From: Helichrysum umbraculigerum
Taxonomy: Eukaryota; Streptophyta; Magnoliopsida; Asterales; Asteraceae
Direction of reading: 5' to 3'
Length of the DNA stretch: 64,000 bases
Assembly: GCA_949592205.1 (NCBI GenBank)
Contig: CATIUR010000002.1
Location: forward strand, 5,494,501-5,558,500
The position numbers and the translations under genes are program-made. This document shows, in pieces, positions 29,871 to 41,389 of this stretch. How positions within the stretch are numbered: position 1 is the first letter of the stretch; each line of letters starts with the position of its first letter. The notes beneath the pieces are model-generated. The model had not been told where the DNA came from and ran no database searches. It was given only the letters and a program-made list of their open reading frames with translations.

Positions 29871-30584
29871 TGTCGCACCCCCAAACACACATGGCAGCGG
29901 AAGGATGAGGTGTCACGGGGGCGTCGACCAAATTAAATATCATCACACAAAGATTACAACAAACGACCTCTACATGAGACGTTTGAAAAATGGTTACATT
30001 GCCATAATCAAATGTTTACAACTGTTACCCAAAAACATTGGAGTTCGCAAAAATAGTCTAGAGATTTCTAATACATAGTTGTTGATACAAAATATCGTAA
30101 TGCAATTAAATCTCTTGTTTGAAAATATGTGACTCGAGCTATGCTTTCCGAAAGCATCCTACTGTCTTGTTTCCTGTGGGTAGTCCTACTGCGTCTGTAA
30201 ACCTGAAAATACATACTAAAAGGGTCAACATAAAGTTGGTGAGTTCATAGGTTTGCAGTAAATAAACAATTGTGAACACAATCAAGTTAAAATATTGCAC
30301 GAGTGCAATGTAGTGAATATACAATTGTCATGAGCATCATAGTCGAAGCTTAACACGTCTGTAAAGTACAATCAAGTACTCGAAATTTGCCCCCACACTC
30401 ATGTGAAACGAGTAAGAAACGCCCGTTTATACAGTACGGTTCGTGGTAGTGCGTGCTACCCCGGGCGGAGATGGTCAGTCCCAAATGGATCCATTTACTA
30501 AAACTCGCGCTTAATTTGATAATTAACAACTATGATTCAGAGGCCTTCATTGGATTAATCGTAACTCATGCAAATCAGTATATC

Positions 30585-30838
30585 AATAGTCTGTAAGTCT
30601 GTAAAATAGCAAGTCTGTACATGTGTTCAAGTAAAAGCAGTTGTATAAATCATGTGTGTATGTATTCTGTACATTAATAGTCTGTAAGTCTGTAAGGTAG
30701 CAAGTCTGTAAAAGCAGTTGTATAAAACATGTGTGTACGTATTCTATACATTAATAGTCTGTAAGTCTGTAAGATAACAAGTCTGTACATGTGTTTAAGT
30801 AAAAATAGTTGTGTAAAGCAGTTGTAGTATGTATTCTC
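30585..30838. repeat. Tandem repeat in element 4 LTR
   Basis: Three units starting AATAGTCTGTAAGTCTGTAA at 30585, 30676 and 30753 (periods 91 and 77 bp), differing by a block containing CATGTGTT. Repeated at 47865-48118. Confidence 0.85.
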
Positions 30839-33138
30839 CCCCAAAACAATTTAAAACGAGTAAAAATGGGCTATGAAACTCACCTGAGTTCTAGCAAATA
30901 GTAAGCAAGCAGTGTCAAATAGCAAGTAAAGTGTGATCCAACGTGTAACCTTCTAACTTCCTAAACGTATAAGGTTGTATGAGTAGATGTCTTGAAAGAT
31001 CATTTATGTAAGTGGAGGGTTAATGTCCACTTATGATAGTTGTTCACTCAACTAATATGTCCAAATAAGTTTGTTTTATCAAAAGTGGGTACGACCCGTT
31101 GGTGTAAGTTTGTAATAACAATTCTAAAAGATATTGTTATTATGTTTGTTTCATTGAATACTTTGTAATAGTATAAGTCATGTGTTATCGAGTTGTTCAT
31201 CGTATGTAGTTATCGGTTGATACACAAGTTGAGTACTTAGTGAGAGTGAAGATTTAATTTTGGTCCAAAGGTTCTAAGTGTCGGTTTTTCGTTCGGGAGT
31301 GTTTTCTAGTCTTGTTTTTGGTCCAAGTTACAAATTATGTCACCCGAACCCGTTTTGTTTACAATTCTTTCCAAAAATAGTATGTTTCCAAAAATAGAAA
31401 GTTTGACGTTTTCGAAACCGAACCCCGTTTTTGTTGACTTGGTCAAACCTACTCGGTTTGACCCAAAACTTTTACCAAAACCTTAAATATGTTTATAAGT
31501 CATAAAAAGTAAGTTTCATCACTTATGTTATGCTCGAAAAGTGTCGGTTTCATTTTTATACCCAAAACAGTCCACTTCTATATTTTCCAGAAATGCCTCT
31601 GTTTGTCGAATTTTTATAAACTTTTATATTCTGAAATAACATATGGGAAAAATCACAGATTCTCCTCAAGATCTTTTATATTTCCAGTAATTTTTGTAGA
31701 ACTTATAGAGAGGTCTAAGTATTTTTAATAATTATGTTGTTCTCTGAGGTGCCAAAACTGACCAATCAGGACACATGCATGAAGATTGAATTTTTTGGGA
31801 AAAATATACAACTTTTTAGGAAAAAGTGATCAGGACATCATTTTTAGATAACTCAATTTTTGAACTTTTGGCGTTGGTTTCAAATCATTTGGAGGTGTAT
31901 AGCTCGAGATATGGTCAAAACCATGAGGCTAAAGTTTCTGACTTTTCTGGCAGATTGTCTATACGTTTTCATAAAAAATATTTCAAGTACTAAATGAACT
32001 CCAAATGGTATGAGACCACCTTTAAATGAAATCTAACATCTTGAAATTAATTTTAGACTCATAAAACGTCCATTTTAGTTGAGTTAAGAGGGATAAATGA
32101 CTTGGTGAAATTCGTATTTGTTTCTGGACAGGAAGTAAGAGTTACATTTTCATGAGTTTTAAGTTATGAAAAATGGTTTTATGCATATTTTTGGACATGA
32201 ATCTTTTGAGTGAACATTTAAACATATTGTTAGAGTATAATAAACATGAAAGAATCCTTACAAAGGTGTTTATGAAGATAGATGGCAAATATGAGATGAG
32301 TAGAGCTTGAAGCTTGCTTTTCTTTTAAAAATCTTTGCAAATTGATGAGGGTTTTTGTGGTGGTTCTTGGTGGTGAAGTGGTGGTTTATGGTGATGAATA
32401 TGGTGGTTAATGGTGGTGTTAGATGACTGATTTTCAGTTGGTAGAGAGAGAGAGGGAAGGGTGTTGAGAGAATCTAGAGAGAAAATTGAAAGAGTATTGA
32501 GTGAAGAATGAGGGGAAATGAGCCTTGCATGCAATCTAAGTGGATCAAAAGGGAGATGATCACATGGGGGAAGGGGTGAACGTTTTTGGGGACCCACAAG
32601 GGTCAAAAATCAGTATCATTTTTATCTTTTAAGTTTAGGTTATGTATTGTGTTCAATTACCCGTTATTTTCGCTAAAACGTTAAATCGCGTAACGTTTTC
32701 TTTTGTCGTTTTTATTAACGATATAATTTGGATGATTTTTCATTCAAGTATTATTAAAATACTTTATTTTGCGTTACCGAAATATTTATCGAGTTTTGTT
32801 TCGTTGCCGAATGCGATTCGTGCATTTTCGTTGCGTTTGAGACGTTTTAAGCGAAACGTCTAGGTTTTTCGTGTATTATTATTTCAAAATAATAATATAT
32901 GATAAATAACTTCTAAAAATAGATTAAAATTATTTATAGAAATGTTTTCACCAACGTCGTATAGTTTGTCGGACTCCGTCTGGTTGTTTCGCGTAATTAC
33001 AACTAATTACGTAAGCGTACTATAAAACAAATACGTAGGTGTATATTCACAATAATATACAAATAGTTACAAGTAATTACAGGTATTTAGCCTAAATTAT
33101 GTCTAAATACACATAATTAGGGTTTCGGTTAGGTTTTA

Positions 33139-33150
33139 TGAAACGCCCGG

Positions 33151-33185
<35 letters not shown>

Positions 33186-35254
33186 CGAATACATTTAGGT
33201 CCCATTACTTCTTAATAATTCAAATTATGTTATCTCAATTAGTATCTTAATAATTTTAATACAATTTTCTTCCAGGGTTGTAAAATAAACTGGATACCAA
33301 TTTCTCACGCACGAACGCGATCCCAGGACAACTAGCCGGATCGCGTTTTTAAGTTCAAAAACGTTCTGTGACGAAATTACACTGACGAACGCGATCCTGA
33401 CACCTTCGCTGGATCGCGTTTATTAGTTCAAAACCGAAGTTGGTGATTTTTCAAAGCAGAACGCGATCCCGGGCTTCCAGCCGGATCGCGTTTGCTAGTT
33501 TATTTCCAGTTCAGACTTTAATTCAAATTTTGACAGATTTCAATTAATCGTAACTCATAAACCGTAACGAATTTGATTCTAAAACTTTGCAGATATCTTC
33601 AAATGACTAAACTAAAGGTTTCCCTTTTTGTACTTTTTCATTTTTCACAAAGACACAACATTTGGGCGTATAACTCGTTTTCGCCCATTTTGGCACTTTT
33701 TTCACCACTTCCCTAAAATGCTAAATTACACTTAAAACAAATGACCAAACTTTCATAACCTTGGTCAAGTTATTATACACGTATGGGTTAAAAGTGACCC
33801 ATTTTGACACCCACAACACATTCAACCCTTTTTAACAGACTAACACTTCTATTCCCTCTTTACTACATAATTTACACTAGTTATTGACTTTAGAAGTCAA
33901 CTATTACAAAACATATTCCTGTCCATTACTTCAATTATTCCAAAAGAGGTGTTGGGGCGTATTACACAAGTTTCATCAAAACGATACCAAAAGAGAGAGC
34001 TTGCACTTACAAGCTTGCAAACCAATCCACGCTACTCTTTCTTGATTTCCTTATCCTTTCTTTGAGAAATATTACCTATAATACATTTAAATGATACGGA
34101 GTAAGCATAAAATGCTTAGTGAATACATAGGAAATCAATTAAGCAATTCAATCACATACAAGACTTTAGACTATCAAATAATAAACATAGATAGTAATAG
34201 ATACCAATTGGATCCGCGGCCCATAAGATACAATTGTGCACAGCACATATTTCGTACTTGTTATTATTTCGTGATCATAGATCTCCATTTTATCATTCAA
34301 TTACATAAACACAACAATAATAACAATAACATGGTTATGTGAAATCTCTTGCTCGTAAGCAGTCCAAAATCACGTAACCTTCACCTAATTGATCCACAAT
34401 GTACTCACCTTAATATTCGATTGAAGATTTCAAGCCAAAATGATACAAATTATTCCAAGCTCTTTAATCACCTATTCATAATTCATAAGGATATATTTAG
34501 ATTCTAAAATTCATAACAACTAATTAGTGAATCATAATTCATTCTCCCCCACTTTGATAAATCTAAGTAATTCCCTAATCCACTTATCAAAGTTAACCTT
34601 TCAGGGTTAAATTTCTAAGTTTATTCCAACTCTTTATCAAATTCTTGTTTCTACTACTTATTTATGGCTATATGAGTTCAACTAACCTTTCTTTAGGTTA
34701 ATAAACTCACTTTATATGAATCTATTAAAATTCCATAATTTCTTTAAAGATATCAATGGTGATTTCACCATTTTCATGTATTAATTTGATCTCTAACAGT
34801 GATGACCATCTTAAGAGACATTATCTTAACCAATCTCATGCTCTAATTCCTATTATAACTCATCAATTTCATAAACCCACTAAAACCCACAATTACTCAA
34901 ACCCTAAGTTAAAATTTCATGAAGAAATACTTACAAGTAGATAGAGACGATGATAGAGATGAAGAATCAATGATTTCTAGAGCTTGAATTGAAACTGAAG
35001 TGAAGGATTGATGATGATGACGATAATTGATGATTTTGGTTCCTCTGGTTTAAGTTTCTGGAATGATTTAGAATGTATCAGAAAATTAACCACGTATCTA
35101 TGCATATAAACTTTAATTCTTTTATTTCACACAGTCTAGAACTGAGAAATCCATTTACGTTTTATTATATATCTTATTATTTCATTAATAATATTTCATA
35201 AGATGTATATTTCTGGAAACACTAAAATAATACCTCGAATTCTGGGGTGTTACA
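33139..35254 (-). mobile_element. Solo LTR inserted in the element 4 LTR
   Basis: 2,116 bp flanked by TTTTA (33134-33138, 35255-35259). On the minus strand it starts TGTAACACCCCAGAATTCG and ends ATTCCGGGCGTTTCA, closely like the ends of the element 5 LTR. A long A-tract (plus-strand T, 33152-33183) lies just before the U5 end. No primer site, coding or second LTR. It holds three AACGCGATCC/GGATCGCGTT inverted pairs, a donor GTAAGT near 34930 and AG|GTGAGT near 34409. Confidence 0.85.
33314..33492. repeat. AACGCGATCC...GGATCGCGTT inverted-repeat triplet
   Basis: Three units (33314-33347, 33388-33420, 33460-33492), each with perfect 10-bp arms and a 13- to 14-base spacer that differs between units. 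Arms are conserved while loops vary, as expected if the hairpin is what is maintained. Confidence 0.9.
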
Positions 35255-35288
35255 TTTTAACTGTTAACCTAAAGTGCTGGGTGTCACA

Positions 35289-35300
35289 TTCTCCCCTTGT
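35289..35300 (-). promoter_or_regulatory. Polypurine tract, element 4
   Basis: Minus strand ACAAGGGGAGAA directly inside the 3' LTR, preceded by TTTCGGGACGAAATT. Confidence 0.8.
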
Positions 35301-35321
35301 TAGAAAAATTTCGTCCCGAAA

Positions 35322-36249
35322 TTAGCTTGTTGTCATAGTCTGTGGGGTGTCAAAAAAAAAATAGATGTGGATGTTCAACCTTGTTTTGCTGGTCTCCCCT
35401 TGTTTGATAAATGTTCCACCAGTATCGAGAGGCGTGCGATCCATTTCCCCGTCGTAGATGTTTTCGGTGCGAATCTTACAGAAGCCAATTAATGGCAATG
35501 ATATCATCGAGGAGAGAGTAGGATTTCAATTTCGATGGGTATTAAGTTTCGTGTTTTAGACGTATCATTGACGCACAAGTCAAAGTAATAGTCATTCAAG
35601 GTCAAGTAATTAGTTTCGTAAAAGTATGGCGGAAAGGATTTCACCCATAAATTCGTGTAGACGTGAGTAGGTCGTTGGGTTGCACCTAATATAAGTTATT
35701 AGAGACGCATTTCAATACATAATTTGTTAGAAGTCCAGCAGGTCTTTTATAGTACAAGTCGTTATCGAGTGTTTAAAGGACATAGATCGTAATCTAAAAA
35801 GGTCTATGTGGAGGATTTCGCTTGCTAAACTCAAAGAGTAAATTCTACGATGCGCTTAGCTTCTAAGTCAGTGGGAGTGATGTGGAGTAACGAGCTACAC
35901 TAATTTAGTGTCGACTAAGATTTGAAATAGTCGGTGATTGAAAAGAAATGTACCCGTAACAAAGTCAGGGGTAGTAGCAGTGGATGAAGCAGTAGTAGAG
36001 GTAGTAGTAGTAAGGTTATGGGTGGGTTTAGCTTGTCTCAGCAGTTTTTCCGGTGGTAAACAACATCCGTGCTGCCATAGGGTTAGGGGAGGATTGCTCA
36101 TGTTCCTCCTCAGGTGTCATCGTCTCCAAGGGTTTATCTTCCAACAGTTTAATATCGTCAGCCAAAGTAAGTAGGTACGGGAATGTCGTTGGTTCATCAC
36201 AGAGTTGGTTGTCGTCAGACACGTGTTTGTCTACAGAGGGACTTGCCAT
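35322..36249 (-). pseudogene. Gag/protease remnants of element 4
   Basis: Three short minus-strand frames. 36249-36028 starts MASPSVDKH and is acidic. The overlapping frame ending at 35895 contains TGTFLFNHRLFQILVDTK, which aligns with the protease start of element 3 (TGTFLLNNLTASVLFDTG); the catalytic D-T-G has become D-T-K and a stop follows three codons later. 35507-35322 contains TPLDTGGTFIKQGETSKTRL, matching RIPLVTGGTLSIQGETGGTR of element 3. Everything from RT to integrase is deleted. Not functional as an enzyme. Confidence 0.7.
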
Positions 36250-37146
36250 TTCCTACGAGAAAAGTGTTTTATCAAAACAATGGGTTTGTAAAAGAGGTGT
36301 TAGCCTCTAAAGTTGCATAAATTTCTGGTAATGTAACTATCTCATGTTTTATTACAAAAACTGTCGGTACCATTTCTGGTTAAATTAACGTTGTCAGTAG
36401 TATTACCTACGTTGTGATTTGTCTTTAGGTAGACTGTATGAAAATCAAGTGTTTGTACTTATAAAATGTTCGTCTATCATAATGTCAACTTAATTGTTGC
36501 TAAAAGTTTCGGGATTTGGACCTTGTACAAATGATTAGATAAGTAGTTTAAAATTTTTGACAAAGCTTCTATGAATCGTTTTACGGACAAGTTTGTGTAA
36601 AATTTGTTGGAAATTTTCTATGATGAGAATTTATTTGAAAATAAAATGTTTGCTGAAAACTTGAGTTGGTTAAAATATGTTGGAAACTCTTGTCGTTGAC
36701 AAGACGTTGAAAATTTATATCTAGCATTATCAATTGAAAATTAGAAGTTATAAATAATTTCGGAATAGATGTTTGATGAAATTCCTTTGAAAGCTTGGAT
36801 TGGTAGAAATTTGTTGAAAACTTTTTTTTTTTTTTTTTATAGTAAGGTATTGGGAAGTACGGCTGATTCTCGTAGTGGCGTAGCCTTGACTAAAAGGGGA
36901 TGAAAGGGGATAAAAGAATGATTGAGATCTTTACATGAGAGCTAAGATTATCGCAGACGTGCTTGAAATCGTAGACGTGCTTGAAATAATACGTGACATC
37001 GTAGTACGAAGATTAATTGGTACTAGGTGATATGATTAGTGATCAATATGGTGCAAGATTAATAAAATATAGAATTCGAAGTTTACAAAACATGTCGGGC
37101 ATTGTTACATCCGGTCTACTACAAAAGTCTTATACAAAATGTGATG
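35508..37146 (-). other. Rest of element 4 interior (left)
   Basis: Apart from the protease scraps, AT-rich and non-coding. Near 37080-37140 it resembles the stretch between extra ORF and gag of element 3 (shared GTCGGG-ATTGTTACATCC block, compare 17880-17940), consistent with common descent. A T16 tract occurs near 36823. Confidence 0.5.
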
Positions 37147-37151
37147 AGGTT
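37147..37151. repeat. Target site duplication AGGTT (element 5, left)
   Basis: Twin at 45821-45825. Confidence 0.95.
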
Positions 37152-37929
37152 TGTAACGCCCCAAAATTTGTAAGTTTAAAACTTTAAATATACAATTTTG
37201 ATTATATAAGTTAGTGGGACTAACTATGTAAACTATTTTATGCCCATAGGACATGTAATATTATGAAATATGTGTTGAGGGACTAAATATGACAAGTACT
37301 ATAAGTTAAGGGGTTTAAATGAAATATGCAGTATAAAACTTAGTTCTGTAAACTTCTACTGCATTTTTACATTTGAAAACTAAAAAGATACGTACTATAT
37401 GTTTGTGTGAAGTCGGTTAAGGAAGAACAAGAACAAAGATCCAAAATTTGTTAGGGTTTTGTGGAATTGAAGCTTCTAACTTCAAATTTACAACTTCTAA
37501 GGTATGATTAACAATATCTTCTTGTTTAATTAGATGATTATGTGTGAAATTGAGTTATGGGGATAAACCCTAACTTAAGGAAAGTAACGGGTAATTGGGT
37601 ATTAAGGTTTCATACATGATGAAGAACATGTCTTTATACTTAATTCATGATTTGAATCAAGTTGTGTAAACCCTAGCTTCTTGAAATTAAAGGCTTAATG
37701 GTTTAATGAATTATATATGTTTCATACACATGATTAAGTTATGAAGTAGGTTTAAATGATGTAAATTTTTATAAAAGAACTCATAACCTTGTGTTTATGA
37801 GTAAATGAATGATTTTGATTATGTAAATGATGATAGTAATTGGTAATTGATGAAAGAATAATGATTTGATGAATGAATTCATTTAATTAGCATGTTGAAT
37901 TATATTCCTTGTGTAAAGGAAATGAAAGT

Positions 37930-38046
37930 CATGTATAAATGGGTAAATGATATATGATGAATATGATTATACACTAAGAGATGATGCTCTTGGTGATTAT
38001 TGATGAAATTGATGATGTGATAATGATAATTACCCATTTATACATG
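37930..38046 (+). repeat. 117-nt inverted-repeat structure in element 5 LTR
   Basis: Arms CATGTATAAATGGGTAA (37930-37946) and its perfect complement (38030-38046), 17 bp, enclosing an inner hairpin ACTAAGAG/CTCTTGGT (37973-37994). The same structure is at 44165-44281 in the other LTR. Confidence 0.8.
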
Positions 38047-39587
38047 ATTATGAGTAAAGTGTATGAAACATATGATGAGATCTTATGATGAAATTAATAC
38101 TTGTATAATATGATACAAGTAATGAATTGGAGGTTGAGTATGAATTGGATATAGGTGTTAAGTGAATTAACATCTATGTTATATGATGAATGATTATTGA
38201 ATGTGTAATTGATATGTGTTTATATGATTATATGAATAGGTGATAAAAGTATGCCAAGTGTTACAAGTGATTGATTGTATGGGCTATCGCGATGTAAGTT
38301 AATGGATGATGCTATCTTTCTTCAAGTAATGCTTGTTCCATTTACTTGGAAGGACCGGTAATGGATATGTCATTTACTTGATGTGTTATGATTATATACC
38401 GGGGTGTAGGCCCGAAGATGTTAATTCTTGCGGGAATTAGCATATGATATTATGGATCCTTAATATACGTATGTTGAATTGATATTGATGATCATTGATA
38501 GCCCATTGCTTACTAAGCTTTATGCTTATTTTATCATGTTTATATGTTTTTAGGTGAGCCAAGTGGGACCCAACGGGATCCGGGCAAACGGCCCGAAGGT
38601 TGCTAGTGGTGGAGCTTGTTTCATTGTCGGTAACAAGCTTATCCCTTGATCATGCTCTTGATGTTGATGTCACCCCTTTTTGTTAAGAAAACATGGTTTT
38701 GTCACATGTTGTTAAAAGTCAAGGTCTTGTTATGTGGATGGTCAAAGTCAAACTTGATATGGTATTTAAGTCAAACTAGTCAATGAGTTGGGTCAATGAT
38801 CATTGAAGTTTTGGAATGATAATCTTGAACCCTTGATGTAAATGATGTAAATATTGTAGTTTATGGAAATTTTGATGTTCATGGTTAAATTGGAGTATAG
38901 ATAGTGAAATTGGCCTAAGTTGACTTAGAATAGTCAAATGAAAGTGAATTGAGAGTTTGAATGGTGGTTACATGGGTAAAGACCCAAATGGGTCATAAAA
39001 GTGCCCAAATTGGTCACTTAATGAGTAAATGACTAGAATAGGTTGGGGTTATGATATGACGAGTATAAATATTGCACTAAGTCCTAAATATGGTATTAGA
39101 AATGTGGTAAAAAGGTTGAAGTCTAATGTTGGATGGATTGGAATTTGGTATGTCTTTAGAATGGGTCGAAAATGACCATAAAGAGGTCACTAGTCCAATT
39201 CTTGATAAAACGCGAATTTACGAAAAGTGAAAATTGGGAAATGTTTGAAATATCATTTTACGCGTGCCTGCAAATTTTCATGGTCATTGGAATTGTCATT
39301 TTCAAGATATGCACGTTTGAAGTTCGATAAATGGTAATATGGACAGCAGGCTTGATTCCCGGGGAATGAGAGTCATTCATGGGGAATCCGACTCAAATTG
39401 TTAACAGCATGCTTCATTCCTGGGGAATGGGAGTCATTCCTGGGGAATCTCTTAGAAATTCAACATTTTCTTATTTAAATCCTTATTTGATTGAGGGAAT
39501 GATACAACAAGTCTACAATGTCATATTTTAAATGTAGGACCTTATGAAAAAAAAAAAAATTTGTTCTAAATTTCGGGGTGTTTCAAG

Positions 39588-39600
39588 TTGGTATCAGAGC
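39588..39600 (+). promoter_or_regulatory. Primer binding site, tRNA-iMet (element 5)
   Basis: TTGGTATCAGAGC two bases after the LTR end at 39585. Confidence 0.88.
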
Positions 39601-41389
39601 TTGGTTTAAGGGATTCGGGTATCCACCATTAGTGGGTACTTGATCTTAAGCCATTATTATTTATGTTGAGCATGATTATTTATGATGACTAATTATTATG
39701 ATTATGTGCAATAGTGAAGCTTGATAAAATGAACTGATATGATTTCCCTGTAGAGAACCGTTTGATAATATGTTAAAGATTTGAATAGTTCTTATTGAAC
39801 TTTAATACGTTAGAAATTGTTGGAAGGAGATAAGAACCCCGATGTGTGGACAGGTACCTTAATTGTTAATATTAAACCTGCATACATACTGTTTAATTCG
39901 GGTGTTCAAGATCGTTAGTATTTAAAAATGTATACGAAACAAGTTGATTTTATGAGTAGTTCTAAATGAACATAAGTATGCCTGAAAGTGTTAAAGAAAA
40001 CATGAAAGTATATAATGTGGGCATACCTATAGAAAATAAAGGAATGTGAGCAGATAATTGATTTGATAATTGTATAGATACGTGTAAAAGAGTATGTTTA
40101 CATATTCATTTATATTAGTTCAGATGTGTAGAAAATTGCTAATATGTATATTGGCAATATGTTATGAGTTGGACGAAATAATTGTTAACTTATGTTAGCC
40201 ACAACTGATATGATGATATATGTTATATGTGTATGAGAATACTGAATGATCAGAAATACTGACTTATGTCAGTTGTTCTATAAAGAACGTTATGTGGAAT
40301 GATAAAGGGCAGAGGCAGTAATGAATGCCTCATAAATATAATTTGAATGATTATGTAAAGTATAAGTATTAGAGGTAGTAATTAATACCTCTTACGTGAT
40401 GTTGACTGACTAAGTAGAATTGTTTGCCACTATGAAAATAGTTTTGTGACCGGCAACTTATAATTTAATTATTATTGTTGCTGAATTGTTGCATTATGTG
40501 TTATATGTTTAAGTGAATGATAGTCATTGTGAGAATCAGTGATATGAAGTGGCCTAAAAGTGGAAGTGTGAATAACATAATATTGCTACGCCTGATCAAC
40601 GCAGCTATATTATGCTACCACATAAAATTATTGAGGCTGCCAAATATCAGAGAGACTTAATGTGACCGTGTTATGAAAATGTGTAAGGTGTGTATTGATT
40701 CTTATTGAGTAAAGTATGAATAAAATGAATGCACATTTGTGCATGATTATATGGAACGTATTTGTAGTAGTGTCACACTAAATTAAATAGATCGAGTTAT
40801 AGTGTGATGTTTACGTGGGACTTTAGTCCACTTGGGTGATGACATATAGTCGTTACCTTGAAATAGTTGTTGTGTATGGAAATTTAATTTGAAAATTTTA
40901 ATAAATGTGTTATTATTACCCTTAATAGTTCCCTTAGGCAGGATGCCTTCCTATAGAGAAAAATGTAGAGAAACATGGTCAGTCTGGTATGTCATCCTCA
41001 CTGGGGGAGGATGTTGACAGGAATGAGTATGTGTTGCAATTAGAGGATATACCTAATGTTGCTTGTAGCACAGGTATGGTTATTGCGAGTTTTAGTTATG
41101 TCATTTGGATTAACATGGATTATCCAAAGTTGTAATGATGATTTCTTGAAATTCAAAGAATTCTTGGATTAATTGTAGAGTAAACAACAGAATTTAGTCT
41201 TTTGACATTGAAACAGTTTTTGAGTCAGGTTGCTATTTCAGTATTACATTGATTGGATGGTACTACAATGCGATAATGGTACGGATCATTGAAGGATTTG
41301 GTATATATTTTCGAAGGAGTTTTTAACTGAGTCAGTGTTGATGGTTAAACTTATAAATAATTTTAATGGAGAAATTTGATATTATTCGG
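39601..41389 (+). other. Non-coding leader region of element 5
   Basis: AT-rich; no gag similarity that I can see. Holds the CCTGATCAA hairpin (40576-40614) in a block homologous to 9820-9950 of element 2. Confidence 0.55.
40576..40614 (+). ncRNA. Conserved hairpin with CCTGATCAA loop (element 5)
   Basis: 39 nt: outer arms CATAATAT/ATATTATG (imperfect), inner arms GCTACG (40585-40590) and CGCAGC (40600-40605, one A-C mismatch), loop CCTGATCAA (40591-40599). Same length and loop as 9852-9890 in element 2, but inner arms replaced by another complementary pair. Confidence 0.5.

Larger units (their letters stand above)
29871..35288 (-). repeat. Element 4 3' LTR, interrupted
   Basis: 29871-33138 plus 35260-35288 correspond to 47151-50447 (offset 17,280 before the insertion). 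Substitutions seen near 29924, 30130, 32572, 32657, 32772, 32982 and 33082. It contains the 77-91-bp tandem repeat 30585-30838 and a GA-rich tract near 32440-32510 (CT-rich leader on the minus strand). The 93-aa ORF at 32325-32606 is that leader read as protein and is not counted as a gene. Confidence 0.9.

Noticed and set aside
31800..31816. Another CCTGATCA occurrence (minus strand) in the element 4 LTR
   Set aside because: No complementary arms flank it, so it does not count as a copy of the conserved hairpin; an 8-mer can occur by chance in 64 kb.
32325..32606. 93-codon Pro/Ser/His-rich ORF repeated in both element 4 LTRs
   Set aside because: CT-rich leader sequence with low complexity, duplicated because the LTR is; no domain.
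35895..36249. Functional small gag protein in element 4
   Set aside because: The frames are short, overlap, and end in a damaged protease motif; no knuckle or capsid region remains.
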